From Chara braunii (lineage: Eukaryota > Streptophyta > Charophyceae > Charales > Characeae): a stretch of DNA of 23,712 nucleotides. Positions 1-10,470 of this stretch are shown piece by piece. A model generated the notes under the pieces. It saw only the letters and a list, made by a program, of their open reading frames with translations. It was not told the origin of the DNA and did not search any database. Numbering within the stretch: the stretch's first letter is position 1; every line of letters starts with the position of its first letter. The DNA lies in NCBI GenBank assembly GCA_003427395.1, contig BFEA01000034.1:1752611-1776322 (forward strand), given 5' to 3'. The translations under genes and the position numbers were made by a program.

Positions 1-67
<67 letters not shown>
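1..67. repeat. (CT)n microsatellite
   Basis: The window opens inside an uninterrupted CT dinucleotide run that passes into a short C run (about 67-74). The true left boundary lies outside the window. There is no coding content. Confidence 0.97.
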
Positions 68-69
<2 letters not shown>

Positions 70-296
70 CCCCCTGTGCCCAGACTTTTGCAGATGCTTA
101 AGCGTTGAAGAACGTCACACACACGTGGAGAGCACAAGGACAAGGAGGTGTTGATGGGGACACGAAGCACGAAGGAGAATGTGAAAACGGAGAGGCTGAA
201 AATGAAGACAACGAAAAACATCAACGAACGTCAACAGCAATGAGGTGAAACTGGTGTCTAGACAACTAGGTACCGGTAGGGAAAAGAAAAAAAGCA

Positions 297-945
297 GGCT
301 CAACCCAGGCCAACGAAGAGTAGGCCTTGGAAAAAAAGTACATGTGGTATACAAGGCAAACAAAACGGTACTACTGGCACAATAGGCCAAAATGCTGTAG
401 TAAGAAAAAGCAAGGCCAAAATGGAGAGGCACCGTGGTGGCACCGGACCTAAAAAAAAAAAAAAGGAACCGGTGCACGCCGCAAGGGGGCACAAGAGAGA
501 GAGTTACGGAGGGTCCAGCGTCGTGACAAAAAAATAAATGGCCTCGGCACAAAAACAAAAAAAACGGACCTGCGGGAAAAAAAAAGGGGCTCGGCCTAGG
601 CCAACCAAGCGGGGGCCTTCGAAAAAAAAGGCACCTGTGCTATGACGGGCAAACAAAACTACCCGATGCCAACATAGGCCGAGACATCGATAAAAAACGC
701 AGGGCCACAATGAAGAGGCACCGTAATGACACGATAGCAAAAACGAAGGGGTGGGGGGAAAGGGGGGGGAGCCTGTGGGCGCGGAACGCACCTTAGTCGC
801 ACAGGACCTCGACAAAAAAGGCGAAATTGGAGACGCGCCGTAGTCGCACGGGACCTTGACAAAAAAGGCGAAACTGGAGACGTGCCGTAGCCGATGCCAC
901 CATAGGTCGAGAGACCAACAAAAAACATAGGGCCACAATGACAAA
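297..945. repeat. Degenerate tandem repeat, period about 291 bp
   Basis: Sequence from about 297 recurs from about 588. Both copies carry the same order of landmarks: AGGCC-AAC, a GGCCTT-GAAAAAA run, GGCAAACAAAAC, then a tract ending in ATAGGCC and GGGCC(A)CAATG/AAATGGAGAGGCACCG. A partial third copy (about 889-945) repeats the CCGATGCCA...CATAGG...GGGCCACAATG block. Copies differ by many substitutions and by the length of A-runs. Open frames across this stretch on the minus strand are low-complexity translations of the repeat and match no family I know. It could be an old satellite or part of a decayed transposable element. I see no gene in 75-950. Confidence 0.7.
794..887. repeat. 47-bp direct tandem duplication
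   Basis: Two adjacent 47-nt copies (794-840 and 841-887) start TAGTCGCAC and contain GACAAAAAAGGCGAAA and GGAGACG. They differ at only a few transition positions, so this duplication is younger than the 291-bp repeat it sits in. Confidence 0.9.
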
Positions 946-1607
946 ATATGTCAGATTAAGGAAGGATATATGTTTTTTTTTTTTTTTCCTTTTCGGGTCT
1001 CTCAAGTTAACCCCCCATTTCTTTTTATTTTGGTCTGCGCATCCACAACATCAAGCCTTCCCGATAAACATCAACGTTGACTGCTGCGGGCCAGCCCAGC
1101 ACAAACGGCCGCCATTTGCAACATCATTTCCACGCACTTGTCAACTCCCAGATCCGGAGAAGGTTAAAAAAAAAAAAATCTCCAACGTGGACGTGTTGGA
1201 ATCATGTTGAACATATGTTGATCAACAGTTGAAAACATATAGCCCACATGTTGGCAAACGGTTGAAAACATACAAACGGCCGGTCAAAACGATTGGGCCA
1301 ACCATTTCACCCTCTTCATATGTTGGTCCCAACTTGTATCGAAGTTGAAACCATGATGAAAATTTGCCACAATTTTTCTGCTGTCCATATTCCCTGGACA
1401 GTTCGAGACTTGCACGAGGTAACGTATCCTACGTCGAATGCCGCGGCATGGGGGCGAAGAAGCCTCCAAGGGCTCTGGCATGCAGGCAAGGCATTTGCTT
1501 ACGCCATCTTTCCACCTTACGTTTTCGGCAGAGGTATCAGGCCTCGCTCCACTACTCGCCAGTTGGTGAGCAGTGTGCGAGCCATAGCGCCTCGCCGCAC
1601 GACTCAC
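946..1607. other. Gene-free intergenic stretch
   Basis: No supported gene on either strand. It contains a poly-T run (about 971-987), a poly-A run (about 1165-1177) and short repeats of a GTTGAAAACATA motif around 1228-1272. Short open frames here lack recognisable domains. Confidence 0.6.
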
Positions 1608-1610
1608 TAA

Positions 1611-1643
1611 GAGGTGGCCCCCACCGGACGGCGGCTTGGAAAA
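1611..1643 (+). repeat. Left terminal inverted repeat
   Basis: Begins GAGGTGGCCCCCACCGGACG and continues GCGGCTTGGAAAA. It is the reverse complement of 9566-9597 apart from two substitutions and one T insertion, and TAA precedes it directly. Confidence 0.75.
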
Positions 1644-2075
1644 AAAAAAGCGCCCAATCGTTTTGGAGACCTCACCGGTGATGGAAAGAGGTGTGGAAAG
1701 CCTCTTTGGAAAGGTTTTCCAGACCCGACCGGTGATGGAAAGGGTTTGCCAAAATGCTGACGGGGCGTTTCTATATGGTCGGTGGTCTGGAAAGTCGCTG
1801 CCCGATCGCAGCATTCCTTTTCCAGACATGGCCCCCAGCAGAGTAGGGGGATGAGCATGTTCTCCGATGGCATCGGAGGGCCAGACGACATGGTCCACTC
1901 AGCGGTGGAGGGGACTATTTTTTGGACCTGCGTACAGCCACAACGGAAGGCCATGGACCGGTGCCCCTCCGGAAGTTTTCTATTTCGGACCTGGCCTTTC
2001 AAGTTCCCTATTCGGGCAAGTGCGGCCGTTTCCAATGCCAAACTTTGCGGTCGCGGTGGGGTGCCAACAAAATCT

Positions 2076-2085
2076 GCCAAACACG
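2076..2085. repeat. LINE target-site duplication, 3' side copy
   Basis: GCCAAACACG lies next to the LINE poly-A tail and recurs exactly at 9518-9527 on the 5' side. Extending with small differences gives a 15-17 nt duplication (AAATCT-GCCAAACACG versus AAATGTCGCCAAACACG). This length is typical of L1-type insertions. The imperfect part fits the age of the element. Confidence 0.6.
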
Positions 2086-2086
2086 G

Positions 2087-2113
2087 TTTTTTTTTTGTTT
2101 TTTTTTTTTTTTT
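2087..2113 (-). other. LINE poly-A tail
   Basis: A run of 27 nt is all T on the plus strand except one G at 2097. On the minus strand it follows AAAGTTGTTTTGT, so it is the 3' A-tail left by target-primed reverse transcription. The duplicated target sequence follows it. Confidence 0.85.
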
Positions 2114-2396
2114 ACAAAACAACTTTGCATTCCATTATAAAAAGAAGGAGGCCGGGAATTCCTCCACAAACAACCCAAAAAACATGGCTTCTGGGACCAT
2201 TACCCAGCTTATGGTGCAGGCATTGGGAATTGTAGTCCAAAGGCAGAGATGGCCAAATCCAGACCGCTGCCCTGACATTTCCCAACCCTGGGAATAAAAG
2301 AAAAGAATGCCATCACGGCCAAAAAAAACACACAAACCAAACTCCAGGAATCAAATAAACCTCCCCTAACACAGAACTACACAATCCTAAACTCCA

Positions 2397-2433
<37 letters not shown>

Positions 2434-2787
2434 AGAAGACTTAAGCCCGTGGAGTATTAACGATAACCTATAAGCACAAACCAAGCTAAACAAAAATACA
2501 CAAGAACCAGAAAGGACTGTAAAATATCACCTATGGCTACTATCTACTATCTATGCCATCTTCTTATACCCACTGCAAGTGAGAGCATAGACATGTAGCG
2601 AACAAAAGCAGACGAAAACCAAGGTGAAAAACCACCCCTAATACGGGGGAAAGTATAATCCCTCGGAGGATTCTAAGAGAAGAACACTGCGCTCCTATCC
2701 CAAACCAAGACCTTACTGCCTGTCTCCAGCGACCTGGCCTGTTTTCAAGCAACCGAGTGCAGCAGGTTGCAGAGGACCCTTCTTTTA
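2114..2787 (-). other. LINE 3' untranslated region
   Basis: Lies between the end of the readable ORF2 frame and the poly-A tail. It carries the poly-C run (poly-G on the plus strand, 2397-2432). Short open frames here have no domain, although some C-terminal ORF2 sequence could continue in a shifted frame to about 2564. Confidence 0.55.
2397..2432. repeat. Poly-G homopolymer, 36 nt
   Basis: Uninterrupted run of 36 G on the plus strand (C in the sense of the LINE). The sequence ACTCCAGG occurs both directly before it and at about 2342-2349. The run could form G-quadruplex structure, and its real length is uncertain because such tracts are error-prone in sequencing. Confidence 0.95.
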
Positions 2788-5700
2788 CTACTTCTGAAGC
2801 AGCCACGAACTGAATACCAGACGATTGTTTTCCACCCATGCAATTGATTTCCGCAGGACCCAAGTTTCCTCAAACCATCGAAGGTCCTGGGTTGAGGGAT
2901 TACTGCCCACTTTCCTCCGCCAATCAGCCTGGATAGCATGTTTGAGATGGAGGGTAAAGGAAGATCGAATATGTTTGTTAGAGCACTCTTTGTTATCGAA
3001 TACCCTCTCGTTGCGACTCTGCAAGATGACAAAGAAACTGGCTGCACGAATATTTTGGGCCACGTAGCCCCATCCTTTGGATTTTGAGAAACTTGAAGGA
3101 ATGCCGCCCATCAAAGTCCACTCCTTAGTCCAAATGAAGGTTGTGTTGGAGATTCTGCACCAATGCTTGATCACCCAATTGGCAGGGCAATCCCACCAAA
3201 GATGAGTAAAAGACTCGAAGGCTCATTCACATATAATACATTTCATATCAATTTTCATTCCTCTTTCTGCCATCCAAACTGCAGATGGAGTAAAAACAAG
3301 GGATACTAACCATAACAGCGAGGCATGTCTTTGATTTGGGATCAGTTTAGATTGTTCCCAGCACGACGTAAGATCCTCATCAATATCTGCAGATTCGGTT
3401 AGCAGACAACACGTGGATGCTTTAAGGGTTGATTAACTGTATATCCAATTTTAATCGTGTAGTCCACCAAGGTAGCATTTGAACCTCTGTTCCCCTTAGT
3501 GTTCCATTCCCATTGAGCAGGATCAAGTTTCAATTGAGACACCGGATTGCCTTCCCCAAATAATTGACAGTTGAGTGAACCGTCTGAACGTGGTTCTTCA
3601 AGTACTCTAATCTGATGAAGCTCCGAACCTACCGGTGGTGCAGACGGTACGTCATCCTGCAACAGTAAGTCGGGGCCTACCACTGTCCATGATTGGAAAT
3701 CCCGTTTGCCTTCATTGTTAATAGACATTAGCTTCCAAACTTGCTTATGGGGTGGTTGGGAAACTCCAAACCAAGTGTTGGGGGGATTTGTACCCTCTGC
3801 GGCCAAGATTGCCTTCCAATTATCAGGAATATCGTCAATAAGTGAGTCCCTTCGAACTTGAACCTCGATAAAGCGTGCTTGGCCTAGCGGTTCTCTCAGT
3901 TTCTCCACTGAGATCCAGTTCCCCAAAATGGGGTCCCACATGTCCTTAATGCGCAGTATTCCCTTTTTGATCCATGAACGACCGAAACTGGTTGAAGAGG
4001 AGTCAGTTTTGAACCAATCACCTGAGACATCCCATATTCTGGGATTCTCGAATAGTGGTTGGGAGAGCACCTCAGCTTTGGTCTCGGGTTCTACCCATAC
4101 ATCCGGACAAAGTTTCTTCCAGGCATGAACAATGGCCGACCAGAAAGGAGATTTAATGTGTCGGCATTGGAACGAGTACATGAATAAGCATGTCCAGACG
4201 TCTTCTGGTCGACTTAGATTCCACTCTTGACTGAGGATGTGTTCAGCCAGGTAAACCCAGTGAGGGATAGGGAACATTAATGTCGCTTTCACTATCCACA
4301 GACAAAGCATTGCAGCAATTTGTATGAACGGATCTAGCATACCTAACCCACCCTCTTCACGTGGGAAGCATAACATCTCCCAGGCCACTTTAGGAATGAA
4401 GGAATCGTCATTATTTGAAAAAGGTTTCCAAATAAATTGAGCAGCCCTACTTTTAATGAGGGCATAGGACAACTTACCTATGCCCCGCACTTTACCCACG
4501 TACCACAGGAGTGCGAACAGAGTACAGTTTACAACCATGGCTCTCCCGAGTAGAGACAAATGTGGTGCTTGGGCCCATGATGCTAATCGTTGGAAGATTC
4601 TCTGAGTCAATAAACTTTTCTGTGCATCTGAGCATTTACCTAGCGCTATTTAGACTCTGAGAAAACGTTCAGATTCTTCATCGCTGATCCTCTTCATGCC
4701 CTATTCCACACAGAGCGAATAGTCCTGGGGGAGGAAGTACGCAGATTTGTGTCAGTTTATTGCGGCTTCAGAGAGATTTGCATATTCATCCAGGCATAAC
4801 TTGAGAGCAGCCAGTGACTCAGGTGAATTCTGAGATACCACGAATAAGTTATCTGCTAAGGCTTTTACCTTGAGGGGCGAAGGGCCCGCAGATAGTCCCC
4901 TGATTAGTGAATGAGCTCGGATATTCTTGAGTAGTCCCTTCATTTGAATAGCAAAAAGTAAGGGAGCCAAAGGGCAGCCTTGACGCAATGATCTCGTCAA
5001 GGAGAATTCGCCCGAAAGTCTTTCATTTACCAACACAGCAGCGGTCGAGAGCGAATAGAGGGCAATTACCCAGCACTGAAAGTTCGAGCCGAAGCCCATA
5101 TGATCCAACGTGGTCAAAACATATGACCAATTAACACAGTCATATGCTTTTTCCAAGTCAAGAAGGAAAACTGCAATGTCTAGATTCTCATTTTGTACTA
5201 TCTCAAGGGTTTCGATGGCGGTTTCAACATTATCAAAGATTAATCTACCTTTGATGAAAGCTGCCTGATCCGAATGAACTATTTCAGGCATATAACAACC
5301 GAGCCTTCTAACAAGTACTTTCGCTAGAATCTTGTATGAAACGTTCAAAACTGAAATAGGCCTCCAGTTACGGATCTGAGACTTCTCACCTTTCTTAAAT
5401 AAAACCGAGATTATACCTGTGCACATACTGGCTGATAATTTTCCTTCAGTCAAGACTTCATTATAGTTTTCCACTAGGTGAGTTCCCACAACATCCCAAA
5501 TAGCTAGAAAAAGTTCGGTAGGCATGCCATCATCACCAGGAGATTTCCCGGCTGCCATTGAATTGAGGGCCGTAAGTGCTTCTTCTACCGTTATGGGGCG
5601 ATCCAAATCAAACTTGCCCGCAGGTGAAAGTCGGGCTTCAGTATTATCCCAGTGGGTGGTGGATTTGTGCAAATCAGACCGAATGAGTGTGTTCGGGTGA

Positions 5701-6974
5701 CGAGAGGTCAAGATATCTCTATAATATAGGGCAACATACTCACAAAGATCCTTGAGTTATTTCGCTATGGGGGCAACTTCATCAAAAGGATGTTTCAATT
5801 CCTTCATAGGAGTTGAGTATCCTTTCGGCAGTAATTTATGAAACGTATCTTTGGTCATTCGATCATTAACCACAATCCCCTTGACACGCAAGCGTTCCAC
5901 CCAAATCTCTGACTGTTTGATCTGGAGGTTGTCCCATTATGAGAGGAGATGCACTCTTTCCTTATTCCAAATATTTTTCGAGACAGGGTGCTCCAGCATT
6001 CTGGCCTCAGCGTAGACAATCTATTTCTGAATAGAAGCAGCTCGGTTATTCCTATCAAAAGTCATAATTCGGGAGATTAAGTTCAATAGATTGGAGAACA
6101 TTGAAGAGTCAGCATCCCACCAAGTGGTCGTTGAGTCAAAGGACGGACGAGAAGTGGACCAGTCTAGCCAAAATTGTTTCATCCAGTTGACTAAATCTGG
6201 TTCGTTCAAGTTCTGTGTGTTGAACCTAAAGAGACCTCTTCCCCTTGTGATTTCAATTGTGTGCATCGTCAAGATAATGGGTTTGTGATCTGACATAGGG
6301 TGAGAGCTAATTTAAATCTTGTCTGTTAAGTCCCACATGTTAGAGGAGGTCAAGAAAAAATCCAAACGTCGAGCTGTAATTCCGGACGAATCTCTATAAT
6401 GTGAGAACCACGTTGGGTCATCCATGTCCGGATGGGAAAGACGGAATGGATCAATTAGATCTGATTCCTCCATCAAGTTAGACAACTCGACTTTATCTTG
6501 CGAGCACCTTGCACCAGGAAGGGCATCCAGGAAAAGGTTCTAGTCTCCTGCAAAAATTATCCTGTTGCCCTCTGGGATGAGTAATAATAATTCAGCGAAA
6601 AAAACAGCGCGTTGTTTGACGTCGGTGGGAGCATAAATACACACGAAAACCCAGTAGCACCCGTCTATATACAATTTGACCCAAGACCATCGACCCCAAA
6701 GATTGGAATAGAAATCAACAATTTCAGCTTTTATGGATCTATGGATAAGTATGGTTGTTCCTCCCTTTGAGCCAACTGCGGGAGACCATAATTGCGGGTC
6801 ATCCCACCAATTACCAAGCGTTGTTATTTTCTCTTCGTTTAACTTCGTTTCCTGGAGGAAAATAATTTGGATATTATTGTCGAAGATCCATGATTTGAGT
6901 CTGTCCTTTTTAAGCTTGCCTGTGGACTCGCCTAACCCTCTAACGTTCCACGATGCCAGTCTAACTTTGCCCAT
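2788..6974 (-). pseudogene. LINE ORF2: AP endonuclease, reverse transcriptase, zf-RVT (inactivated)
   Basis: ORF2 of an L1-clade LINE, which would nick target DNA and copy the LINE RNA into it. The frame starts at ATG 6972-6974. Endonuclease signs in order are SWNVRGL, LQETKL, IYAPTD, AGD-stop-N (normally GDxN), RRLDFF and SDHKP. RT signs are a SPGDDGMP block, LLDLEKAYDCV, RQGCPLAPLLF and LADNLFVV, where the usual second catalytic Asp of the ADD box is Asn. The C-terminus has a zf-RVT motif (CIIC, then HLWWDCP). Premature stops are at 6540-6542, 6312-6314, 6021-6023, 5937-5939, 5757-5759, 4752-4754, 4701-4703, 4650-4652 and 3223-3225. One single-base frameshift lies near 3425. Otherwise the reading frame is continuous for about 1395 codons, a normal family length. 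It is certainly non-functional as written. Confidence 0.9.
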
Positions 6975-9120
6975 CTCTTAGTGGACCCTTGCTGCTGGAC
7001 TGGATGTGAGGGGAACCCTGAAAGGATGTCAACCATAGAGAGGTGAGCATGGAGAGGAGAAAGGGAGAAGAGAGTTTCTTATCCTTAAGTAACTGCCCAT
7101 CAACGTCGACCAAGCATTCAGTAGTTGGTAGAGGAGGGATTTTAATCCTCCTCAACTCTTGTCGCCTTGGTTCAGCAATCCAAGCCAGGGGGAGTTTCAG
7201 TCCCTGGCTTTCCAACATCTCCAACTGTCCGTGAGCGAACCTGACATCCATGAGGGGGACGAAAAATTTAATTCTCTTACCCCCTCCATCAGGATGGTCT
7301 ATAATAATACGCGGCATCGTACACTCAGGGATCAGTCTGAAAATGAATTGATCTTAGATGGCTGAGCGAAGCAGCGTTACCATCGAAGATGGCATGGGCT
7401 GTTCTGGCGAAGAAATGCTCATAAAAGCTACAGAGCTATCAGGGGACAACCAAGCTATTACCCAGAGTGAATTCCGAGCAGCAGTGCAAAACAAAAGGAG
7501 GATCCGATTCTCGACTAATTGCAATTGACCCCGTAACAGGGAGGAAATTGGGGATCTCCTACGAGTAGTTTTGTTACCCGGAGTGCCAATTTCCTCAACC
7601 TGATTGTGTGATGAGTCAGAAGAGTCGGAGCACTCACCATTGAGGTTATCGCTCGTGGCAAAGCTACCTTCGAGGTCGAGGCGTCTCTGTTTACCTGGGG
7701 TACTCTGCCTTGGTCTAGCTGCACTGCTCGAACCCCCTCGAGGGGGGAGGGGGGACACCAGAGGAGAGCTTGCGGCCCTGTCTTGGAGTGCTGACGTCGC
7801 CGTCGCTGCTGCTGCCTATGGGCCTTGTTGCTGGTTTATTAACTGCTGGAGTCCAATTGCTCCTGAAGGGTTGTCTCCTGATCCCGAAGGGTGATTCATG
7901 TGAGGGGTGAAGCTTCCTCCCTGTTGCTGCAACTGGACATGAAGTGGCTGTTGCAAACCTCCTGCTGTTGGCATGAAGGCATGGCCAGCCCAAGGCGGCA
8001 TACCGTAGAGTGGCAACTGTTGACCTTGAAGAGACAGGGAAAACACTGGGTTGAAATGCAAACTTGAAAATACTTGAGATGGAGCGCCCTGGCCGTTCCC
8101 GCCACCTAACAGTACTTGGGATGGTGAAAGGCCCAAGTGATTCATGGGACCGCTGTAACCTGAAGTACCTTGATGGTTCGAAGGACCCTGTGGTCCCGGA
8201 GTCCCTTGATTGCTCCTTGAACCGGCATGGGGTCCTTGGTTGCCTTGCGAAGTTGCATGTTGGCTGGCTCTGCGTCTGCATTCATTTGCTGAGTGAAAAA
8301 ATGCACGACAGCGACGACATCTCGGAATGTCCGAGGAGGCCAATTTGATCTCCAGCTCATCACCTTCCGAAGTTACGATCCGCATCTTGTCCTTCATATT
8401 AGGGCGCGATGCTGGGTCGATGTCGAATTTGACATTAATTAATGGCGGCTTCAGGCGGTCAGGTTCGATAGGATAGGTATGAGTCACTGGGCCAGTTGCC
8501 TTCCTAACCTGAGCCTCAAGATACAGAAACGAATCTAGCGGCACTTAGACAACTATCACCCAAAAGGACTGCCGATCTTCTTCCTGTCGTTGTTCCCGTA
8601 GCTGAGCCTTAGTAAGCCAAGGCTTAAACTCGAGTCTATAGTTGATGGCTCCCACCGTGATTTCATCATGACCTTTCGTAACTAGCCAAGAGGCAATAGC
8701 CCTATTCTTAGCTACGTAGGACACTACGTTAGGACTTTCAACCTTGACCCTGCCTCTTTTGAAATTCTCCGCTTCGAAACTGCCGTCCTGAATCTTCTCA
8801 TCCTCGTAGGCTCTAACAATATCATCCTTGACCTTTTTCGGTAAAAAACGAGCCCCTTCTCTGAAGATTACCGTAACTGTGTGCTCCTTGAGCCAATGAA
8901 TTTTGACTCTGTCTAGAGATGCATTCACTCGAAAGCAAACTTCTCGGCCGTCAACTTCCATTTCGGCAGGATCAATATCCGACGGCATTATCCCTTCTTC
9001 GTAGCAAAGCCTCATCAATTCCCTTACCCGAGCTTCATCTTCTCCATCTAACCCAGGGTTTGGAGGAGGGGATCGAGGTTCCCTTTGGTTTATGGCATCA
9101 TCCGTAGCAGCCTCTAACAT
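6961..9120 (-). pseudogene. LINE ORF1: nucleic-acid-binding protein with CCHC knuckle (inactivated)
   Basis: One reading frame of about 720 codons from ATG 9118-9120 to TAG 6961-6963, broken by in-frame stops at 8545-8547 (TAA), 7816-7818 (TAG) and 7354-7356 (TAA). The N-terminal part resembles the DUF4283-type ORF1 proteins of plant LINEs, including a WLTKAQ...VPLDSFLYLEAQVRKATG block. A zinc knuckle CRRCRAFFHSANEC (C-x2-C-x4-H-x4-C) follows. Next come a Gln/Gly/Pro-rich stretch, a basic TRRR segment that may act in nuclear entry, and a C-terminal segment of unknown role. ORF1 proteins of this kind coat the LINE RNA. The ORF1 stop overlaps the ORF2 start by 14 nt. The extension beyond 7816 rests on frame continuity, so it is less certain than the front part. 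Confidence 0.8.
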
Positions 9121-9510
9121 AGGAGGAGGGGGGTAATTCCAGCCACCAGATTTGAGAACGGGAGTTTAAGGCTCGAGGGCCCTTGTTGTTGTTGCGAAGA
9201 GAAGATGACACGACTATGACTCAGCTATAGCGCAGAGTATAGATGGCGCATAAGCGACTTCTCATAAAACTCTTATGTAGGGGGTCGGACAGGCTGGACA
9301 CTATGTTGTCGTCGTCTAACCCTACTGTGAGCGATAGTGTAAGGCGACTCCCTGACAAAGCAGTGTGAGCAAGACAACACAACCTACCATGGCGTCATCA
9401 TGCTGGTGACGTCAACGGTCGTCGCAGACCTTCGTTGCCGAAGAGATAGCGCTTGGTCCGAAACGCAATAGTGCCGGCGGAAGCGCTCCGGTCGACCCCC
9501 CCCAGTTTCC
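9121..9510 (-). other. LINE 5' untranslated region
   Basis: Sequence between the ORF1 start and the inferred 5' end. Such regions carry the internal promoter in L1-type elements, but I see no defined motif. A G-run/C-run pair occurs near each end (about 9121-9133 and 9496-9503). Confidence 0.45.
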
Positions 9511-9517
9511 AAATGTC

Positions 9518-9527
9518 GCCAAACACG
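9518..9527. repeat. LINE target-site duplication, 5' side copy
   Basis: Exact 10-nt match to 2076-2085, preceded by AAATGTC where the other copy has AAATCT. It places the 5' end of the LINE near 9510. Confidence 0.55.
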
Positions 9528-9565
9528 TTCCAACGACGGTGGGCCGTTTTTAATCGCCTCGCGGG

Positions 9566-9597
9566 TTTTCCAGCCGCCGTCCCGTGGGGTCCACCTC
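9566..9597 (-). repeat. Right terminal inverted repeat
   Basis: Read on the minus strand it begins GAGGTGGACCCCACGGGACG and continues GCGGCTGGAAAA, matching the left TIR. On the plus strand it is followed directly by TAA (9598-9600). Confidence 0.75.
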
Positions 9598-9653
9598 TAA
9601 ATTTGGGACATGTTGAATCCATGTTCTAAATTTGGGACATGCTGAATCCATCT
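9596..9653. repeat. 29-bp tandem duplication
   Basis: Two adjacent copies (9596-9624 and 9625-9653) share TCTAAATTTGGGACATG and TGAATCCAT with two differences. The first copy begins within the last bases of the right TIR, so the repeat arose at or after insertion of the TIR element. Confidence 0.85.
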
Positions 9654-10470
9654 TCCGCTAGAACGTCGACAGGTGCACCTGCCATACAAAGGGTCTTGTG
9701 GCAGGGAATTGTCGTGGTTCCCTAAAAGAAAAAAAAGAGAATTGTCGTGGAGATTCGAGCCCAGGATCTGCTTATTCAATGGCTTCCATACACGTGCAAC
9801 TGTCCATAGACAGATCGTCAGTTCAAATCCTGGCAACAAATATTAACTTATAGGGCCAGTTCCACGAAGAGGCGAGGTGGTGTATGTAGCCTCTGGAGTC
9901 GTGGGCGAGCCTTCTGGGTGGGCCACACCGGCGAACATCGGGAGCGTATGCGACCTCAATTGGCGTCACATTCATCGCTGCTAAGTCCCACCATTTGACC
10001 CAGTCGGTCTCTCAAAGACTTACTTGACCGACGTAACGCGTGTCGTGAATTGGTCGGTCGGTCGTCCACGCAGTCAACTCTCTGCATTGCAGAATGGCGG
10101 CAACGGCTGATCGATGTGGAAGCGGTCGTCAATCTGCGATCACCGACGGATCGGTGTGAGGCCTGCCCTGTCCAGATTTGTGTGATCAATAGAATCAGTA
10201 ATCACTCATGGAATTCATGGCGGGTTAGTTGGATTATGATCGATTCTTCGTATTGTGATTGAAGAGAGTTCTCGTAAAAGAATTGACGACAATAAAAGAA
10301 TTGACGGCAAAGAAGACGATTATTCCGATGGTTGGCAGCCTCGTCGGCGGGAACGAACTAAGTCATCATAGCCATAATAATAAGGTTATCGTAGGCAGTC
10401 AAGTTTTCTATGAACTGATTGCCTGTAGTTTGTGCAAGGCAGATGCCGAAGGGAGAGGAATAATTCACCA
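9654..10470. other. Intergenic region, no gene seen
   Basis: No supported gene on either strand. Small direct repeats are present (GAATTGTCGTGG at about 9708 and 9740, AAAAGAATTGACG twice near 10276-10302). A 7-bp inverted repeat CCAGGAT/ATCCTGG encloses two B-box-like sequences, but no tRNA cloverleaf can be drawn. Short open frames have no recognisable domain. Confidence 0.55.

Larger units (their letters stand above)
2087..9510 (-). mobile_element. Full-length but inactive L1-type LINE retrotransposon
   Basis: Reading on the minus strand, the order is a 5' UTR of about 390 nt, ORF1 with a CCHC zinc knuckle, ORF2 with endonuclease, reverse transcriptase and zf-RVT domains, a 3' UTR of about 670 nt, and a poly-A tail (seen as T at 2087-2113 with one interruption). 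Imperfect direct repeats flank it. The total of about 7.4 kb suits a complete plant LINE. Coding capacity is lost through 12 premature stops and one frameshift, so it could move only with enzymes supplied in trans, if at all. It lies inside a smaller TIR element. The 5' boundary is inferred from the target duplication and may be off by several bases. Confidence 0.85.
1608..9600. mobile_element. TIR element (PIF/Harbinger-like, MITE-sized) interrupted by a LINE
   Basis: Near-perfect terminal inverted repeats occur at 1611-1643 and 9566-9597. Each begins GAGGTGG and ends with GGAAAA, with two mismatches and one extra T. Each is immediately flanked by TAA (1608-1610 and 9598-9600), which fits the 3-bp TWA target duplication of PIF/Harbinger elements. 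If the LINE at about 2087-9510 and one copy of its duplicated target are removed, the outer element is only about 550 bp, the size of a non-autonomous MITE. No transposase is visible in the remaining sequence. The superfamily call is inference from the 3-bp duplication and the TIRs. The inverted repeat itself is directly visible. The alternative is that two unrelated copies of a dispersed repeat happen to face each other. Confidence 0.6.

Noticed and set aside
2788-9120. Reassignment of TAA/TAG to Gln as an explanation for in-frame stops
   Set aside because: TGA stops and a frameshift are also present, one TAG replaces an expected Trp, and the 3228-codon VPS8 gene has no internal stops and ends normally with TAA.
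9752-9840. B-box-like sequences (GATTCGAGCC and GTTCAAATCC) suggesting a tRNA or SINE
   Set aside because: No cloverleaf: the T-stem does not pair around the loop and no matching acceptor stem exists, only a 7-bp inverted repeat overlapping the supposed T-arm.
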